A stretch of DNA of 64,000 nt, from positions 1 through 64,000 of the forward strand of contig NZ_JADQWB010000002.1 in NCBI RefSeq assembly GCF_015704895.1, read 5' to 3'. This DNA is from Agrobacterium leguminum. Its GTDB lineage: Bacteria > Pseudomonadota > Alphaproteobacteria > Rhizobiales > Rhizobiaceae. The position numbers and the translations under genes were made by a program. This document shows positions 43,740 to 52,325 of the stretch, in pieces; positions within the stretch are counted from its first letter, which is position 1; each line of letters opens with the position of its first letter. A model generated the notes under the pieces. That model did not search any database. It was not told the DNA's origin and saw nothing but the letters and a program-made list of their open reading frames with translations.

Positions 43740-44918
43740 TCAGCGGATGGTCAGGTCACGCGGCAGGCTGGAGAGAGGTTCGGCCCCCGTCTCTGTCACG
43801 ATGACCGTTTCGGATGCGCCAACCGTCCACACGCCATAGCTGCGCAGGGTGGCTGGCAGGTGGAACACCATGCCGGGTTCGATTATCCTGTCGACGCCGG
43901 TAAACAGACTCAACAGCGCACCTTCCCCCCAGTCCGGCGCGAAAGCGGTTCCCATGGAATAACCGATGCGTTTGCGGAAGGCGGCATTGTAACCTGCCGC
44001 GTCGATTACACGTTGCGCGGCCTCGTGCGGTTCGGCGCATGAAACACCGGGCCGAATGGCGGCCAGCGCCGCATCGAGGGCTTTCAACGCGCAATCCATC
44101 ATTCGCCGGGCTTCGGCGGGCGGAGAACCGATCCACACGGTACGCATCAGCGCCGCGTGATAGCGCGCATGGCAGGCGGCGAGTTCCAGAAAAACCGCAT
44201 CGCCATTCTCAAGCTTGCGGCGTCTCCAGGTCATGTGGGGCAAACCACTGCGCGGCCCGGAAGATACGAGCGGTTCCATGGCCATGACCTCCGAGCCCGC
44301 CCTTGTGGCGGCGTCCAGCATGGCGGCGGCTATCGCGTTTTCGTCGGTTCCGGCGGCGCAGGCGGCAATACCGGCCGAAAGGCCCGCCTCGGCGTAACCC
44401 GCCGCCAGCCGAATGGCCTCCAGCTCGGCTGCGGACTTTATCGTCCGCAGCGGCGAAAGAATGGAGGAACCGTCCGGGATGGACGCAACACCCATCTGCT
44501 CCGCGATTTTTGCGGCAAGTACCGGAGAAACAAACCAGCCGTCCAATTCTATGGCCGGCCGCTCGATATGCCGCTTTTTCAAGAGATCGACCAGGGCGAC
44601 CGCCGGGTTTCCGCCATCCTGATAGGCGACGACGTCGTCCAGCCAGGTATTGGCGATGGATCCTGCCAGTTCAAGCTGCCGGACGAGAAGCGTCGGCTGT
44701 CCATTCACCGGCATGATCAGCGCCTGGAAAGCAAAGTATCCGGCCGTCTGCCGCCCGGTCAGCCAGTAGATGTTTTCAGGACCGGTGACGACGAGCGCTT
44801 CATGACCCGCATTGCGGATGGCGGCGCGCGCACGATCTTGCCTCGCGGCGAACTCCTCCCTGGGGAAAGAGGCGTCACACCCCTGCAAATCGGCGAATTC
44901 CTGCATGAAACTGTCCAT
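43740..44918 (-). CDS. M24 family hydrolase lacking metal ligands (DoeA/ectoine hydrolase-like)
   Basis: Protein of about 392 residues from the ATG at 44918; an upstream in-frame TTG at 44954 is possible. The N-terminal creatinase-like domain shows ALVVTGPENIYWLTG. In the pita-bread domain nearly all metal ligands are changed: first Asp to Glu, second Asp to Ala, and His to Tyr in GYSMGTAFAPDWGEG; only the last Glu (ASETVIVTE) remains. The GYS-x-G...PDWGE motif is also seen in ectoine hydrolases, which open a cyclic amidine without metal. A related ring- or amide-opening role is inferred; ectoine itself is not supported because no other ectoine genes are present. Confidence 0.75.
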   Translation of the reverse strand: MDSFMQEFADLQGCDASFPREEFAARQDRARAAIRNAGHEALVVTGPENIYWLTGRQTAGYFAFQALIMPVNGQPTLLVRQLELAGSIANTWLDDVVAYQDGGNPAVALVDLLKKRHIERPAIELDGWFVSPVLAAKIAEQMGVASIPDGSSILSPLRTIKSAAELEAIRLAAGYAEAGLSAGIAACAAGTDENAIAAAMLDAATRAGSEVMAMEPLVSSGPRSGLPHMTWRRRKLENGDAVFLELAACHARYHAALMRTVWIGSPPAEARRMMDCALKALDAALAAIRPGVSCAEPHEAAQRVIDAAGYNAAFRKRIGYSMGTAFAPDWGEGALLSLFTGVDRIIEPGMVFHLPATLRSYGVWTVGASETVIVTETGAEPLSSLPRDLTIR

Positions 44919-45006
44919 ATCGTCGTGCTCGGCTTTTGCATGAGAAGCCTCCAAAAGCGTCTCAAGACCGGAATGAAGAAAGAAAAAGCGCTGGCGGCTG
45001 CCGGTT

Positions 45007-45645
45007 TCAGGGGCGGCTCAGCCACCCCAGAAAACGGCTTTTCACGCTTTCGAAATGCGCCTCCATGGCGGCGGAAGCCCTCTGCGGATCCTGCGCCTCG
45101 ATGGCGTCGATAACCGCAATATGTTCGCGCGCCTGCTCGGCAAAACGGTCATGCGTGCGGGTGATGGTGCAACGTCGGGCGATGCTGCGCATTTCGGTCA
45201 GCATGGCAGGCAAAAGCTCAAGCCCGGCGGCAGCGGCCACGGCCTCGTGAAACTCATCGTCGTCCAGCCAGAACTGATCGAAGGCCACGTTCCTGCCATC
45301 CGCATAAGCCTGCATGATTTGCCGCGAATGTTCGAGCGCCTCGGGAAAGGGACGCTCAGCGGCGCGTGCCGCCGCAGCGCTCTCCAGCAAGCGCCGTATC
45401 TGCACGATTTCCAGCAGCTGCTCCACCGTGACGGGCCGAACCATCAATGCGCCATTGGCGAGCCGCGAAATCACGCCCTCTTTTTCAAGCCGGGAGATTG
45501 CCGCCCTCAGCGGCGTGCGGGAAATGCCGGATTCGAGCGCCAGGGCTCTTTCCGTCAGAACGTCGCCGGCTTTGAACTTCCCCTCCAGAATGCGTTGTTT
45601 GACATCCGTATAGGCCTGCTGGGTCAAAGTTTCCTTTTCGCTCAT
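45007..45645 (-). CDS. GntR family regulator, FCD type (first)
   Basis: A 212-residue regulator with an N-terminal winged helix (KQRILEGKFKAGDVLTERALALE and RTPLRAAISRLEKEGVI) and an FCD ligand-binding domain (WLDDDEFHEAVAAAAG). It sits 12 bases after the M20 hydrolase in the leftward operon. With a second FCD regulator at 47840-48484 it is one of two candidates for binding the repeated GTATAC operator. Confidence 0.9.
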   Translation of the reverse strand: MSEKETLTQQAYTDVKQRILEGKFKAGDVLTERALALESGISRTPLRAAISRLEKEGVISRLANGALMVRPVTVEQLLEIVQIRRLLESAAAARAAERPFPEALEHSRQIMQAYADGRNVAFDQFWLDDDEFHEAVAAAAGLELLPAMLTEMRSIARRCTITRTHDRFAEQAREHIAVIDAIEAQDPQRASAAMEAHFESVKSRFLGWLSRP

Positions 45646-45657
45646 GCTCTCTCCCCT

Positions 45658-46899
45658 TTACCGAGCCGACCAGGTCTGCTGCAGAATATCAACGGCATGC
45701 GCCAGATCGGCCGGATCCATGGCCTCATCCGGGTTATGGCTGCCGTTCCAGTTCCGCAGAAAGACCATCACCGATTCCCATCCCGCCTGGGCAAATGCCG
45801 CCGCATCATGCCCGCCGCCCGATAACATCTGCCGGGGCGAGATGCCGGTCCGTTCGGCCGCAGCGGCTATCTGCCGGCCAAGCGCGGAGGACAGACGGGT
45901 GGGCTTGCTGCGGGACTGGACGCCGGTGACGACGCGCACGCCCCTTCGTTTTTCGATCTTCTCGATTTCCTGTCGGAAAATTCCATCCGCCCGGTCCAGC
46001 ACCGCGTCGTCGGCGCTGCGGATATCGATGCAGAAATCCACCCGGCCCGGAACCTTGGCGAAAGCATGTTCACTGCTTGCCGCATCCACCCGGCCGAAGG
46101 TAACGGCAAGATCGTGCCCTTCCGCCAGAATTCCTTCCCAGGCCCTGTCCATGGCGACGATGATATCCGCAAGGGCAAAAACGGCATCCGAGCGGGCATC
46201 ACGCGGCGCGCCACCGGAATGGGCCCAGACCCCTTCAATCCGCGCTTCACGGTAACGCAGGCCGCCGCGCACGCCATCGACGACGCCGAAAGCCTCGCCG
46301 GCATTGTCAAGCACCGGCCCCTGCTCGATATGCAATTCCACGAAACGCGCCGGCGGCAGTCCCGGCCCGCGCAGGACGGCGTCCGGGTCGCCCCCGAGTT
46401 CCTTCATATGCTCGGCGAGTGTTCTGCCGCTGTCGGCGCGGCGCGCCTGCATTTCCGGCGCCGTGAGCCGGCCAAGCGCCGCACGCGACCCGATATAGGA
46501 GACTGGAAACCAGACGCTCTCCTCCGCTCTCGTCACCGTCACGACAATATCTGATGGCGGGGCCTGCCCGCTTTTCACGAATGCGGTGACGAGTGCCATG
46601 GCGCCTACCACACCTGCCGTGCCATCATAGGCGCCGCCCATCGGCACGGTATCGAGATGCGAGCCGATATAAAGCGTCGTGGCCTGCCGGTCTCTGCCGG
46701 GCAGCCGGGCAAACAGGTTCAGTGCTGCATCCCGCGTAACAGTGAGGCCAAGGGCTTCACATTCTTCGGCAATCACCTGATGCGCTTCGCTTTCCAGCGC
46801 ACTGTAGGAAGGCCGGGTAAAACCGGGGCCTTCCGCTGAAATGGCATTGATGCGGTCCAGCAGACGGTTGACCGTCTCTGCGATCACGGTTTGCGTCAT
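45658..46899 (-). CDS. M20 family hydrolase, N-carbamoyl-amino-acid/allantoate amidohydrolase type
   Basis: A 413-residue dimetal hydrolase of the hydantoinase/carbamoylase group. Candidate metal ligands are H81 (IGSHLDTV), D92 (GGAYDGTAG), E126-E127 (RAEESVWF), H190 (VELHIEQGP) and a final His in SGGGHDAAAF. The dimerisation domain has EGVWAHSGGAPRDARSDA where many members have AHAG-x-TPM. Family members cleave N-carbamoyl amino acids, ureidoglycolate-type compounds or allantoate, releasing ammonia and CO2. It overlaps the upstream dehydrogenase gene by 4 bases. The substrate is unknown, but a ureido or amide intermediate fits the cluster. Confidence 0.87.
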   Translation of the reverse strand: MTQTVIAETVNRLLDRINAISAEGPGFTRPSYSALESEAHQVIAEECEALGLTVTRDAALNLFARLPGRDRQATTLYIGSHLDTVPMGGAYDGTAGVVGAMALVTAFVKSGQAPPSDIVVTVTRAEESVWFPVSYIGSRAALGRLTAPEMQARRADSGRTLAEHMKELGGDPDAVLRGPGLPPARFVELHIEQGPVLDNAGEAFGVVDGVRGGLRYREARIEGVWAHSGGAPRDARSDAVFALADIIVAMDRAWEGILAEGHDLAVTFGRVDAASSEHAFAKVPGRVDFCIDIRSADDAVLDRADGIFRQEIEKIEKRRGVRVVTGVQSRSKPTRLSSALGRQIAAAAERTGISPRQMLSGGGHDAAAFAQAGWESVMVFLRNWNGSHNPDEAMDPADLAHAVDILQQTWSAR

Positions 46900-47843
46900 G
46901 CCATTATCTCCTGCGGCGCATTGAGCGCGGTGACCGGGCGTTCGCCCGCAAGCGCCGTCAAAACATGCCTTGCAGAGCCGAGAGCCACGCGGCGAAGCGC
47001 TTCCAGCGTCGTGCCGCCGAGATGCGGTGTGAAAATCACCCGGCCGCCGGCGGCCAGAGGTCCGGTCGGAGCGCCAGGCGAATAAACATCCAGCCCGGCT
47101 GCGGCTATGCGGCCGGTTTCGATGGCGCGTGCAAGGGCCGCCTCATCCACCAGTCCCGCCCGTGCCGTGTTGATAAGTATCGCGCCCGGTTTCACCGCAG
47201 AAATGGCCTGCTCTCCGAACAGACCGCGTGTTTCCGCACGGAGCGGCGTATGCAGGGAAATCAGATCGGCCTGTCTCAGCCCGTCTTCAAGACTGTCAGC
47301 CCGTTCGAAGCCATCGAGATCGGCCACCCGCGGCGAATAGACCAGCACCCGCATATCCAGAGCGGCCTTCAGCATCCGGCCAAGCCCGGCGCCAATCGCC
47401 CCCCAGCCGACGATAAGCGCCGTCTTGCCGGACAATTCGGAAAAACTCTCCGTCTCGCGAAAGCCATGGACCCCGGCCCTTTCGCTGCGGTCGGCAGCGG
47501 GAATACGTCTTGCGGCAGCCAGTGCCAGACCGAGCGCCAGCTCGGAAACCGAGCGGGCATTGGCGCCGGGGGTGTTGCAGACCAGAACGCCCTTCGCCGT
47601 CGCCGCTTCCTTGTCGACAGCGTCATGGCCCGTGCCGTGAACGGCGATGACCCGCAGCCTGTCGCCGGCCTCGATGGCCGATGCGGACAGGCCAGCATCG
47701 CGCGTGATGACGGCATCGCAACCCTTGATCATTGCGGCCACGGTCGCCATGTCCGGTTTTGCACACAAAACCGGTTCAACCCCCGCCTCACGCAGAAGGG
47801 CGAGGCCGTCGGCATGAATAGGCTGGACAATAAGGCATTTCAT
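46896..47843 (-). CDS. D-2-hydroxyacid dehydrogenase (phosphoglycerate dehydrogenase-like)
   Basis: A 315-residue NAD-dependent dehydrogenase. The Rossmann motif GWGAIGAGLG is visible, with the catalytic Arg in LINTARAGLVDE, the acid in GLDVYSPGAP and the His in FTPHLGGTTLEA. It reduces a 2-keto acid or oxidises a D-2-hydroxy acid. In the operon it overlaps both its neighbours by 4 bases (GntR upstream, M20 hydrolase downstream). Together with the D-amino-acid transaminase it suggests that a 2-oxo acid is an intermediate. Confidence 0.88.
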   Translation of the reverse strand: MKCLIVQPIHADGLALLREAGVEPVLCAKPDMATVAAMIKGCDAVITRDAGLSASAIEAGDRLRVIAVHGTGHDAVDKEAATAKGVLVCNTPGANARSVSELALGLALAAARRIPAADRSERAGVHGFRETESFSELSGKTALIVGWGAIGAGLGRMLKAALDMRVLVYSPRVADLDGFERADSLEDGLRQADLISLHTPLRAETRGLFGEQAISAVKPGAILINTARAGLVDEAALARAIETGRIAAAGLDVYSPGAPTGPLAAGGRVIFTPHLGGTTLEALRRVALGSARHVLTALAGERPVTALNAPQEIMA

Positions 47844-48484
47844 GCGTCCCTGTTCCTTTCGGGAAATTGTTCCAGTTTCTCAAGAATGGCGTCGCGGGCG
47901 TGAACGATATGGCGGGCCATGAGCGAGCCTGCCCGTTCCCCGTCGCCGGCGCGCAGGGCGGCAATCATCTCTAGATGTTCGTCGCAGCTTTTCAGAAAAC
48001 GATCCGGCACCTGGGCATGGTCGAACATGCAGGTACGGCGTCGCAAATCCTCGATCGTGCTCACCATCATCTCGCTGCCCGTGGAAAGGGCGAGCGTCCG
48101 GTGGAAAGCATCGTCCACGCGGCGCTGCTCGTCGTCCTCGCCGGGGCCATGCTGTTGCAAATGCCGTATCCGGGCTTCCAGCTCGCCAAGCTCGGGCCGG
48201 GCCATCGCCGCCTGTCTGGCGCAATGGGTCTCCAGCACCTGACGAAGGAAGAAAATCTCTTCGACCTCTTCCGCCTTCAGCCGGCGGATCTTGAGAAACC
48301 GTCCTTCCTGCGTGGCAAGACCCTCGGCCTCGATCCGCTTGATCGCCTCACGTACGGGCGTCCGGGACATGTCCAGCAGATCACCCAGTTTCGCTTCCTG
48401 CAAAGCGTCACCCGGCGTCAGCGCACCGGACAGGATCATTTCGATGATCTTCCCATAAGCCTGCTTGGCGAGCGGCTGATTCAT
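47840..48484 (-). CDS. GntR family regulator, FCD type (second)
   Basis: A 214-residue regulator with a winged helix (GALTPGDALQEAKLGDLLDMSRTPVREAIKRIEAEGL in segments) and an FCD domain (VDDAFHRTLALSTG, and ARHIVHARDAIL near the C-terminus). It is embedded between pxpC and the dehydrogenase with 4-base overlaps on both sides, which marks it as an integral operon member. It is not a close copy of the regulator at 45007-45645. Confidence 0.9.
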   Translation of the reverse strand: MNQPLAKQAYGKIIEMILSGALTPGDALQEAKLGDLLDMSRTPVREAIKRIEAEGLATQEGRFLKIRRLKAEEVEEIFFLRQVLETHCARQAAMARPELGELEARIRHLQQHGPGEDDEQRRVDDAFHRTLALSTGSEMMVSTIEDLRRRTCMFDHAQVPDRFLKSCDEHLEMIAALRAGDGERAGSLMARHIVHARDAILEKLEQFPERNRDA

Positions 48485-49452
48485 GATGGCATACCTCCTG
48501 AAACATCATCCGTTTCCGGCTTTTCTACCAGATTTGCCAGGCGTTCGCGCAAGGCCGTGCGTTCCGCAATCAGAAGCTCTTCGGCTTTTTCCCGTGAAAT
48601 GGCCGCGAAAGAGACATGTCGGCCGCTCGGAACCTGCGCAAGCCGGGGCAGATCGACGGTGGCGACCGTTGCGATTTTCGGATAGCCGCCTGTCGTCTGG
48701 CGCTCCGCCATCAGCACGATGGGCCGTCCCGACGCCGGGACCTGTATCGATCCCGCGCACGTTCCGTCGGAGACGATATCGTGCCCGCCTTCGGCATGAA
48801 CGGCGTGTCCGTCCAGCATCTGCGCCATGCGATCCCGGGCGGGAGAAACGATGAAAGAGGCTTTCAGGAAAGCCCGCTGGGTTTCGGCAGAGAAATAGTC
48901 GTCCTGTGGGCCGGGAACAATTCGGACGGGACCGCCGGACCGACGCCAGAGTTGCCGGAGCGCCAGATTGACGCCGGGATTATCCCGGCCGAGCGGCAGG
49001 CGGTCACCCGCCTGCAAACGACGCCCTTCGTAACCGCCGAGACCCGTTCGCACATGGGTGGCACGCGAACCGAGCACAGGCACGGTATCCACGCCGCCGG
49101 AGACGGCGAGATAGCCCCAGACGCAATCGCGCAGGGCGCCGATCGAAAGCACGTCATCGGGCAAAAGAGTATAGCTCTCCCATGGCGACAGCTTTCGTTT
49201 GCCGAGGCGGATATCGACGGCGCCTCCGGTCACGGCGATGCGTGCCGGCCGCAAAACGGAAAAGCTGCCCCCGGTGCCGCCAAATTCTATTGCCGCGCTG
49301 TTTTCGACATTGCCGACCAGTGCGTTCGCAATACGAAAAGAAGGCATATCCATCGGGCCTGAACCGGAAACACCGGCATGGCTCAATCCCCTGCGGCCGA
49401 GATCCTGAACGGTGGCCATCGGCCCTATCTGCTGGATGACGAGAAAACTCAT
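48481..49452 (-). CDS. pxpC: 5-oxoprolinase subunit C (KipA/AHS2)
   Basis: Protein of 323 residues from the ATG at 49452, which overlaps the pxpB stop by 4 bases; the frame runs further upstream but inside pxpB. Features include IGPMATVQDLGRRGLSHAGVSGSGPMD (in part 10-29), AVSGGVDTVPVLGSRATHVRTGLGG and AERQTTGGYPKIATV, all typical of the biotin-dependent carboxyltransferase-like KipA domain. With PxpA and PxpB it performs ATP-dependent opening of 5-oxoproline to glutamate. The same fold is fused in the carboxylase at 33015. Confidence 0.9.
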   Translation of the reverse strand: MSFLVIQQIGPMATVQDLGRRGLSHAGVSGSGPMDMPSFRIANALVGNVENSAAIEFGGTGGSFSVLRPARIAVTGGAVDIRLGKRKLSPWESYTLLPDDVLSIGALRDCVWGYLAVSGGVDTVPVLGSRATHVRTGLGGYEGRRLQAGDRLPLGRDNPGVNLALRQLWRRSGGPVRIVPGPQDDYFSAETQRAFLKASFIVSPARDRMAQMLDGHAVHAEGGHDIVSDGTCAGSIQVPASGRPIVLMAERQTTGGYPKIATVATVDLPRLAQVPSGRHVSFAAISREKAEELLIAERTALRERLANLVEKPETDDVSGGMPS

Positions 49453-50174
49453 GAAAGCTGCGCCTCCATGACGGGCTGACCGGCGGCGACCGCCCGGTCG
49501 AGCTCTGCGGCCTCGTCTTCGCTCACCGGCCGAAAACGGACCCGGTCTCCCGCCTGCAACAGAAACGGCTGCGGGCGATGCGGGTCGAAAAGCCGAAGCG
49601 GCGTGCGGCCGATGAAGCGCCATCCGCTTGGTCCCGGCACGGAATTGATGCTTGCCTGCTTGCCGCCAATTCCAATCGCACTTGCCTCGATCCGCTGACG
49701 CGGCGTGGCAAGACGCGGCGTATGCAATTGTTCTGGCAGGCCGCCGAGATAGGCAAAACCCGGCGCGAAACCGATCATATAGACACGATATTCAGCGGAT
49801 GCGTGCAGCTCGATCAGGGCGGCAGGCGTCATTTCCTTCATGTCCGCCAGTTCCTGCAGGTCAAGCCCGACCGATCCGCCATAAACCACAGGAACATCGA
49901 AACGTCTGGCCGGAACGCTGTTCACCGTCAGCGCCATCAGGCGCCGGTACAACTCCCGGTCAAGCGCATGGCCGCGAATGACGGATGGGTCATAGATGAC
50001 CATGAGGGACCGGTAGGTCGGCACCAGTTCCTCGATGCCTTCCACGGGCGTTGCAGCGAGATTTGCCGCAAGCGCGATGATGCGCTCGCTCACCGTTTCA
50101 TCGATGGTATCGGCGAGTTCAACGGACAGGGCGCTGTCACCACAAGCAAGAATGCGCGGAAATTTGCCGCCCAT
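49449..50174 (-). CDS. pxpB: 5-oxoprolinase subunit B (KipI/AHS1)
   Basis: The 241-residue protein contains the KipI/allophanate-hydrolase-subunit-1 fold: GDSALSVELADTI near the start, VVYGGSVGLDLQELA, and MIGFAPGFAYLGGLPEQLHTPRLATPRQRI in the middle, ending with RFIGRTPLRLFDPHRPQPFLLQAGDRVRF. It is the first gene of a leftward operon of eight genes. The divergent gene is pxpA, so the three 5-oxoprolinase subunits are split across one control region. Confidence 0.9.
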   Translation of the reverse strand: MGGKFPRILACGDSALSVELADTIDETVSERIIALAANLAATPVEGIEELVPTYRSLMVIYDPSVIRGHALDRELYRRLMALTVNSVPARRFDVPVVYGGSVGLDLQELADMKEMTPAALIELHASAEYRVYMIGFAPGFAYLGGLPEQLHTPRLATPRQRIEASAIGIGGKQASINSVPGPSGWRFIGRTPLRLFDPHRPQPFLLQAGDRVRFRPVSEDEAAELDRAVAAGQPVMEAQLS

Positions 50175-50230
50175 CGATTACACTCCCTCACGTCCACGCA
50201 TGCGAATTCGATTCTCCCGCCAATCCTTCC

Positions 50231-50261
50231 TTGCTATTTCAGTATACCAATTGTATGTCAA
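50231..50261. promoter_or_regulatory. Overlapping divergent promoters around a shared GTATAC operator
   Basis: Rightward: -35 TTGCTA (50231-50236), 17-base spacer, -10 TATGTC (50254-50259). Leftward: consensus -35 TTGACA (complement of 50256-50261) with a weak -10 near 50233-50238. Both spacers share TTCAGTATACCAA (50238-50250), identical to 41694-41706. One repressor bound here would control pxpA and the whole leftward pxpBC operon. Confidence 0.65.
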
Positions 50262-50348
50262 TGAAAAGATGCAATGAATGCGTGCTGCCTGATATCACGC
50301 GTATAAACTGGACGGAACCGGGCAATATCTCGCCCGGAAAGAGGGGCT

Positions 50349-51122
50349 ATGGCGACGATCGATCTGAACTGCGACATGGGAGAAAGCTTCGGGGCCTGGA
50401 CCATGGGCGAAGACGAAGCGATGATGGAGCTGATTACCACGGCAAACATCGCCTGCGGTTTTCATGCCGGCGATCCGGTTGTCATGCGCGACACCATTCT
50501 CGCCGCCAAGGCAAGGGGCATCGCGGTCGGCGCCCACCCGTCTTTCATGGATATTTACGGCTTCGGCCGCCGCCGTATATCCGGCGAACGCCCCGAGGAT
50601 GTGGAGGCCCAGCTGATCTACCAGATCGCCGCAATGCAGGGCATGGCGGCTGCGCTTTCCTGGCCCATCACCCATGTCAAAACCCATGGGGCGCTGGGCA
50701 ACATGGCCGCCGTCGATCAAGATCTCGCGCAGGTCTGCATCCGGGCCATCAAGGCGGTGGATCCGTCGCTGGTCTTCATTACGCTGCCCTATTCGGAAAC
50801 CATGAAGGCCGCCGAAAAAGCGGGGCTGCGCATTGCCTGCGAAGTTTATGCCGACCGCACCTATGACGATGCGGGAATGCTCACCTCCCGGCAGATGCAG
50901 GGTGCAGTGATACACGATCCCAACCAGAGTGTGGATCAGGTTCTGTCCATGGTCTGCGACGGCGTAATCCCGACAACGGGCGGAAAAAAACTGCCGGTGG
51001 AAGCCGCCACCATCTGCGTTCACGGCGATACGCGCGGCGCCGTGGATATGGCGCGCGCCCTTCGTTCATCGCTCGCCCGACACGGGCTGCAATTTGCTCC
51101 TTTCGCCACACCAAACACCTGA
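50349..51122 (+). CDS. pxpA: 5-oxoprolinase subunit A (LamB/YcsF family)
   Basis: A 257-residue TIM-barrel-like protein with the YcsF hallmarks DLNCDMGESFGAW (5-17), NIACGFHAGDP, GAHPSFMD and the C-terminal TICVHGDT. It is the hydrolytic subunit of PxpABC, which converts 5-oxo-L-proline to L-glutamate at the cost of ATP. It is divergent from pxpB and pxpC and followed 15 bases later by a D-amino-acid transaminase gene. Alternative lactam or hydantoin substrates are conceivable. Confidence 0.93.
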   Translation: MATIDLNCDMGESFGAWTMGEDEAMMELITTANIACGFHAGDPVVMRDTILAAKARGIAVGAHPSFMDIYGFGRRRISGERPEDVEAQLIYQIAAMQGMAAALSWPITHVKTHGALGNMAAVDQDLAQVCIRAIKAVDPSLVFITLPYSETMKAAEKAGLRIACEVYADRTYDDAGMLTSRQMQGAVIHDPNQSVDQVLSMVCDGVIPTTGGKKLPVEAATICVHGDTRGAVDMARALRSSLARHGLQFAPFATPNT

Positions 51123-51137
51123 TCCGGGGACGTTCCA

Positions 51138-51992
51138 TTGACACGCATTGTTTATCTGAACGGCGACTGGCTTGCCGAAGCCGACGCCAAGGTTTCCGTT
51201 TTCGACCGCGGCTTTCTGTTCGCGGACGCCATTTATGAAGTCACCGCCGTGATCGGCGGGAAGCTGATCGATTATGCCGGCCACAGCGCCCGCCTTCAGC
51301 GCTCGCTCGCCGAACTCGGCTTGACCTGCCCGCTCGAAACGGAGGAACTTCTGGCCGTTCACCGTGAAATCGTTCGCATCAACCACATGGACGAAGGCCT
51401 GATCTATCTGCAGATCTCCCGCGGTGTGGCGGATCGCGATTTCGCTTTTCCCGTCAATGCCACCCCGACGATAACCCTGTTCACCCAGGCAAAACCCGTG
51501 CTGGACAATCCGCGCACGGAAACCGGCATTGCCATCGCCACCATGCCGGACTGGCGCTGGGAGCGGCGCGACATCAAGACGGTACAACTTCTCTACCCCT
51601 CGATGGCCAAGATGGAGGCGCTGAAACGCGGTGCAGACGATGCATGGCTGGTGGAGGATGGTTTCGTGACCGAAGGCAGCGCCGCCAATGCGCATATCGT
51701 CAAAAAGGACGGCACGCTGGTCACGCGCGAACTTTCCAACGCACTTCTGCATGGCATCACCCGCGGAAGCATTCTCGATCTTGCGCAGGGCGCCGGAATT
51801 GCCGTCGAACAGCGCGCCTTTACGGTGGACGAGGCAAAGGATGCAGCCGAAGCCTTCATCACATCGGCGACAAATTTTGCCATGCCGGTCGTCAAGATCG
51901 ACGAAGCCATCATCGGTGACGGCAAGCCAGGCCCGGTCTCGAAGACATTGCGTGAGCTTTACATAAAGACCCGCCTCGTATCGGCGATCTGA
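51138..51992 (+). CDS. dat: D-amino-acid transaminase (class IV PLP enzyme)
   Basis: A 284-residue fold-type IV aminotransferase. The PLP lysine is K147 in RRDIKTVQLLYP, and DRGFLFADAIYEV (23-35) and VTEGSAANAHIV (in part 173-181) are typical of D-alanine/D-glutamate aminotransferases. A TTG start at 51138 is supported by GGGGA 7 bases upstream. It moves the amino group of a D-amino acid to 2-oxoglutarate or pyruvate. Paired with 5-oxoprolinase it could process D-glutamate or related D-compounds. Confidence 0.9.
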   Translation: MTRIVYLNGDWLAEADAKVSVFDRGFLFADAIYEVTAVIGGKLIDYAGHSARLQRSLAELGLTCPLETEELLAVHREIVRINHMDEGLIYLQISRGVADRDFAFPVNATPTITLFTQAKPVLDNPRTETGIAIATMPDWRWERRDIKTVQLLYPSMAKMEALKRGADDAWLVEDGFVTEGSAANAHIVKKDGTLVTRELSNALLHGITRGSILDLAQGAGIAVEQRAFTVDEAKDAAEAFITSATNFAMPVVKIDEAIIGDGKPGPVSKTLRELYIKTRLVSAI

Positions 51993-52325
51993 TTTTCAGC
52001 CCGCATTCAGCGAGCCGCCGCACCCCCGGCGGCTCCGCGCACTTGGCCCCCTATTCGGCACACAGCGGCAACTCCTTGCCTGCCGATCCGCGCCTTTTCG
52101 ATAATTTCCCTGAAATGCAATCCACTGACGCCAGCACCGCAAAGGCTGGTGGGCAAGGGAATCCGCTCGAAATCGAACAAAGATTAATCACCTTATTGCG
52201 CCGCTCAAAAAACGCCCATATAGTCCCCTTCATTCGGAGTACGTGCTGTATACCGAAAATAACCGCGCCGTCCTGTCGCCAAGGGACAGGGTGAGCCGGA
52301 AACAATAAGTGAGGGGATCACAACC
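51993..52325. other. Leader region of the TRAP transporter operon
   Basis: A 333-base gap without a supported gene. It contains the GTATAC-type site at 52246-52258 and a plausible ribosome-binding sequence (AGTGAGGGGA) before the TRAP gene. A GC-rich stretch (52010-52040) just after the transaminase gene could form a short hairpin. Confidence 0.5.
52246..52258 (+). promoter_or_regulatory. GTATAC-type operator candidate before the TRAP genes
   Basis: CTGTATACCGAAA shares the core GTATACC and surrounding pattern of the identical sites at 41694 and 50238 but diverges at the edges. It is 68 bases before the TRAP binding-protein ATG. TATACC could also serve as a -10 element, with a poor -35. Confidence 0.45.

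Noticed and set aside
43740..46899. Ectoine degradation cluster
   Set aside because: The M24 and M20 genes look suggestive, but DoeC/DoeD, EutBC and an Asp-semialdehyde dehydrogenase are absent.
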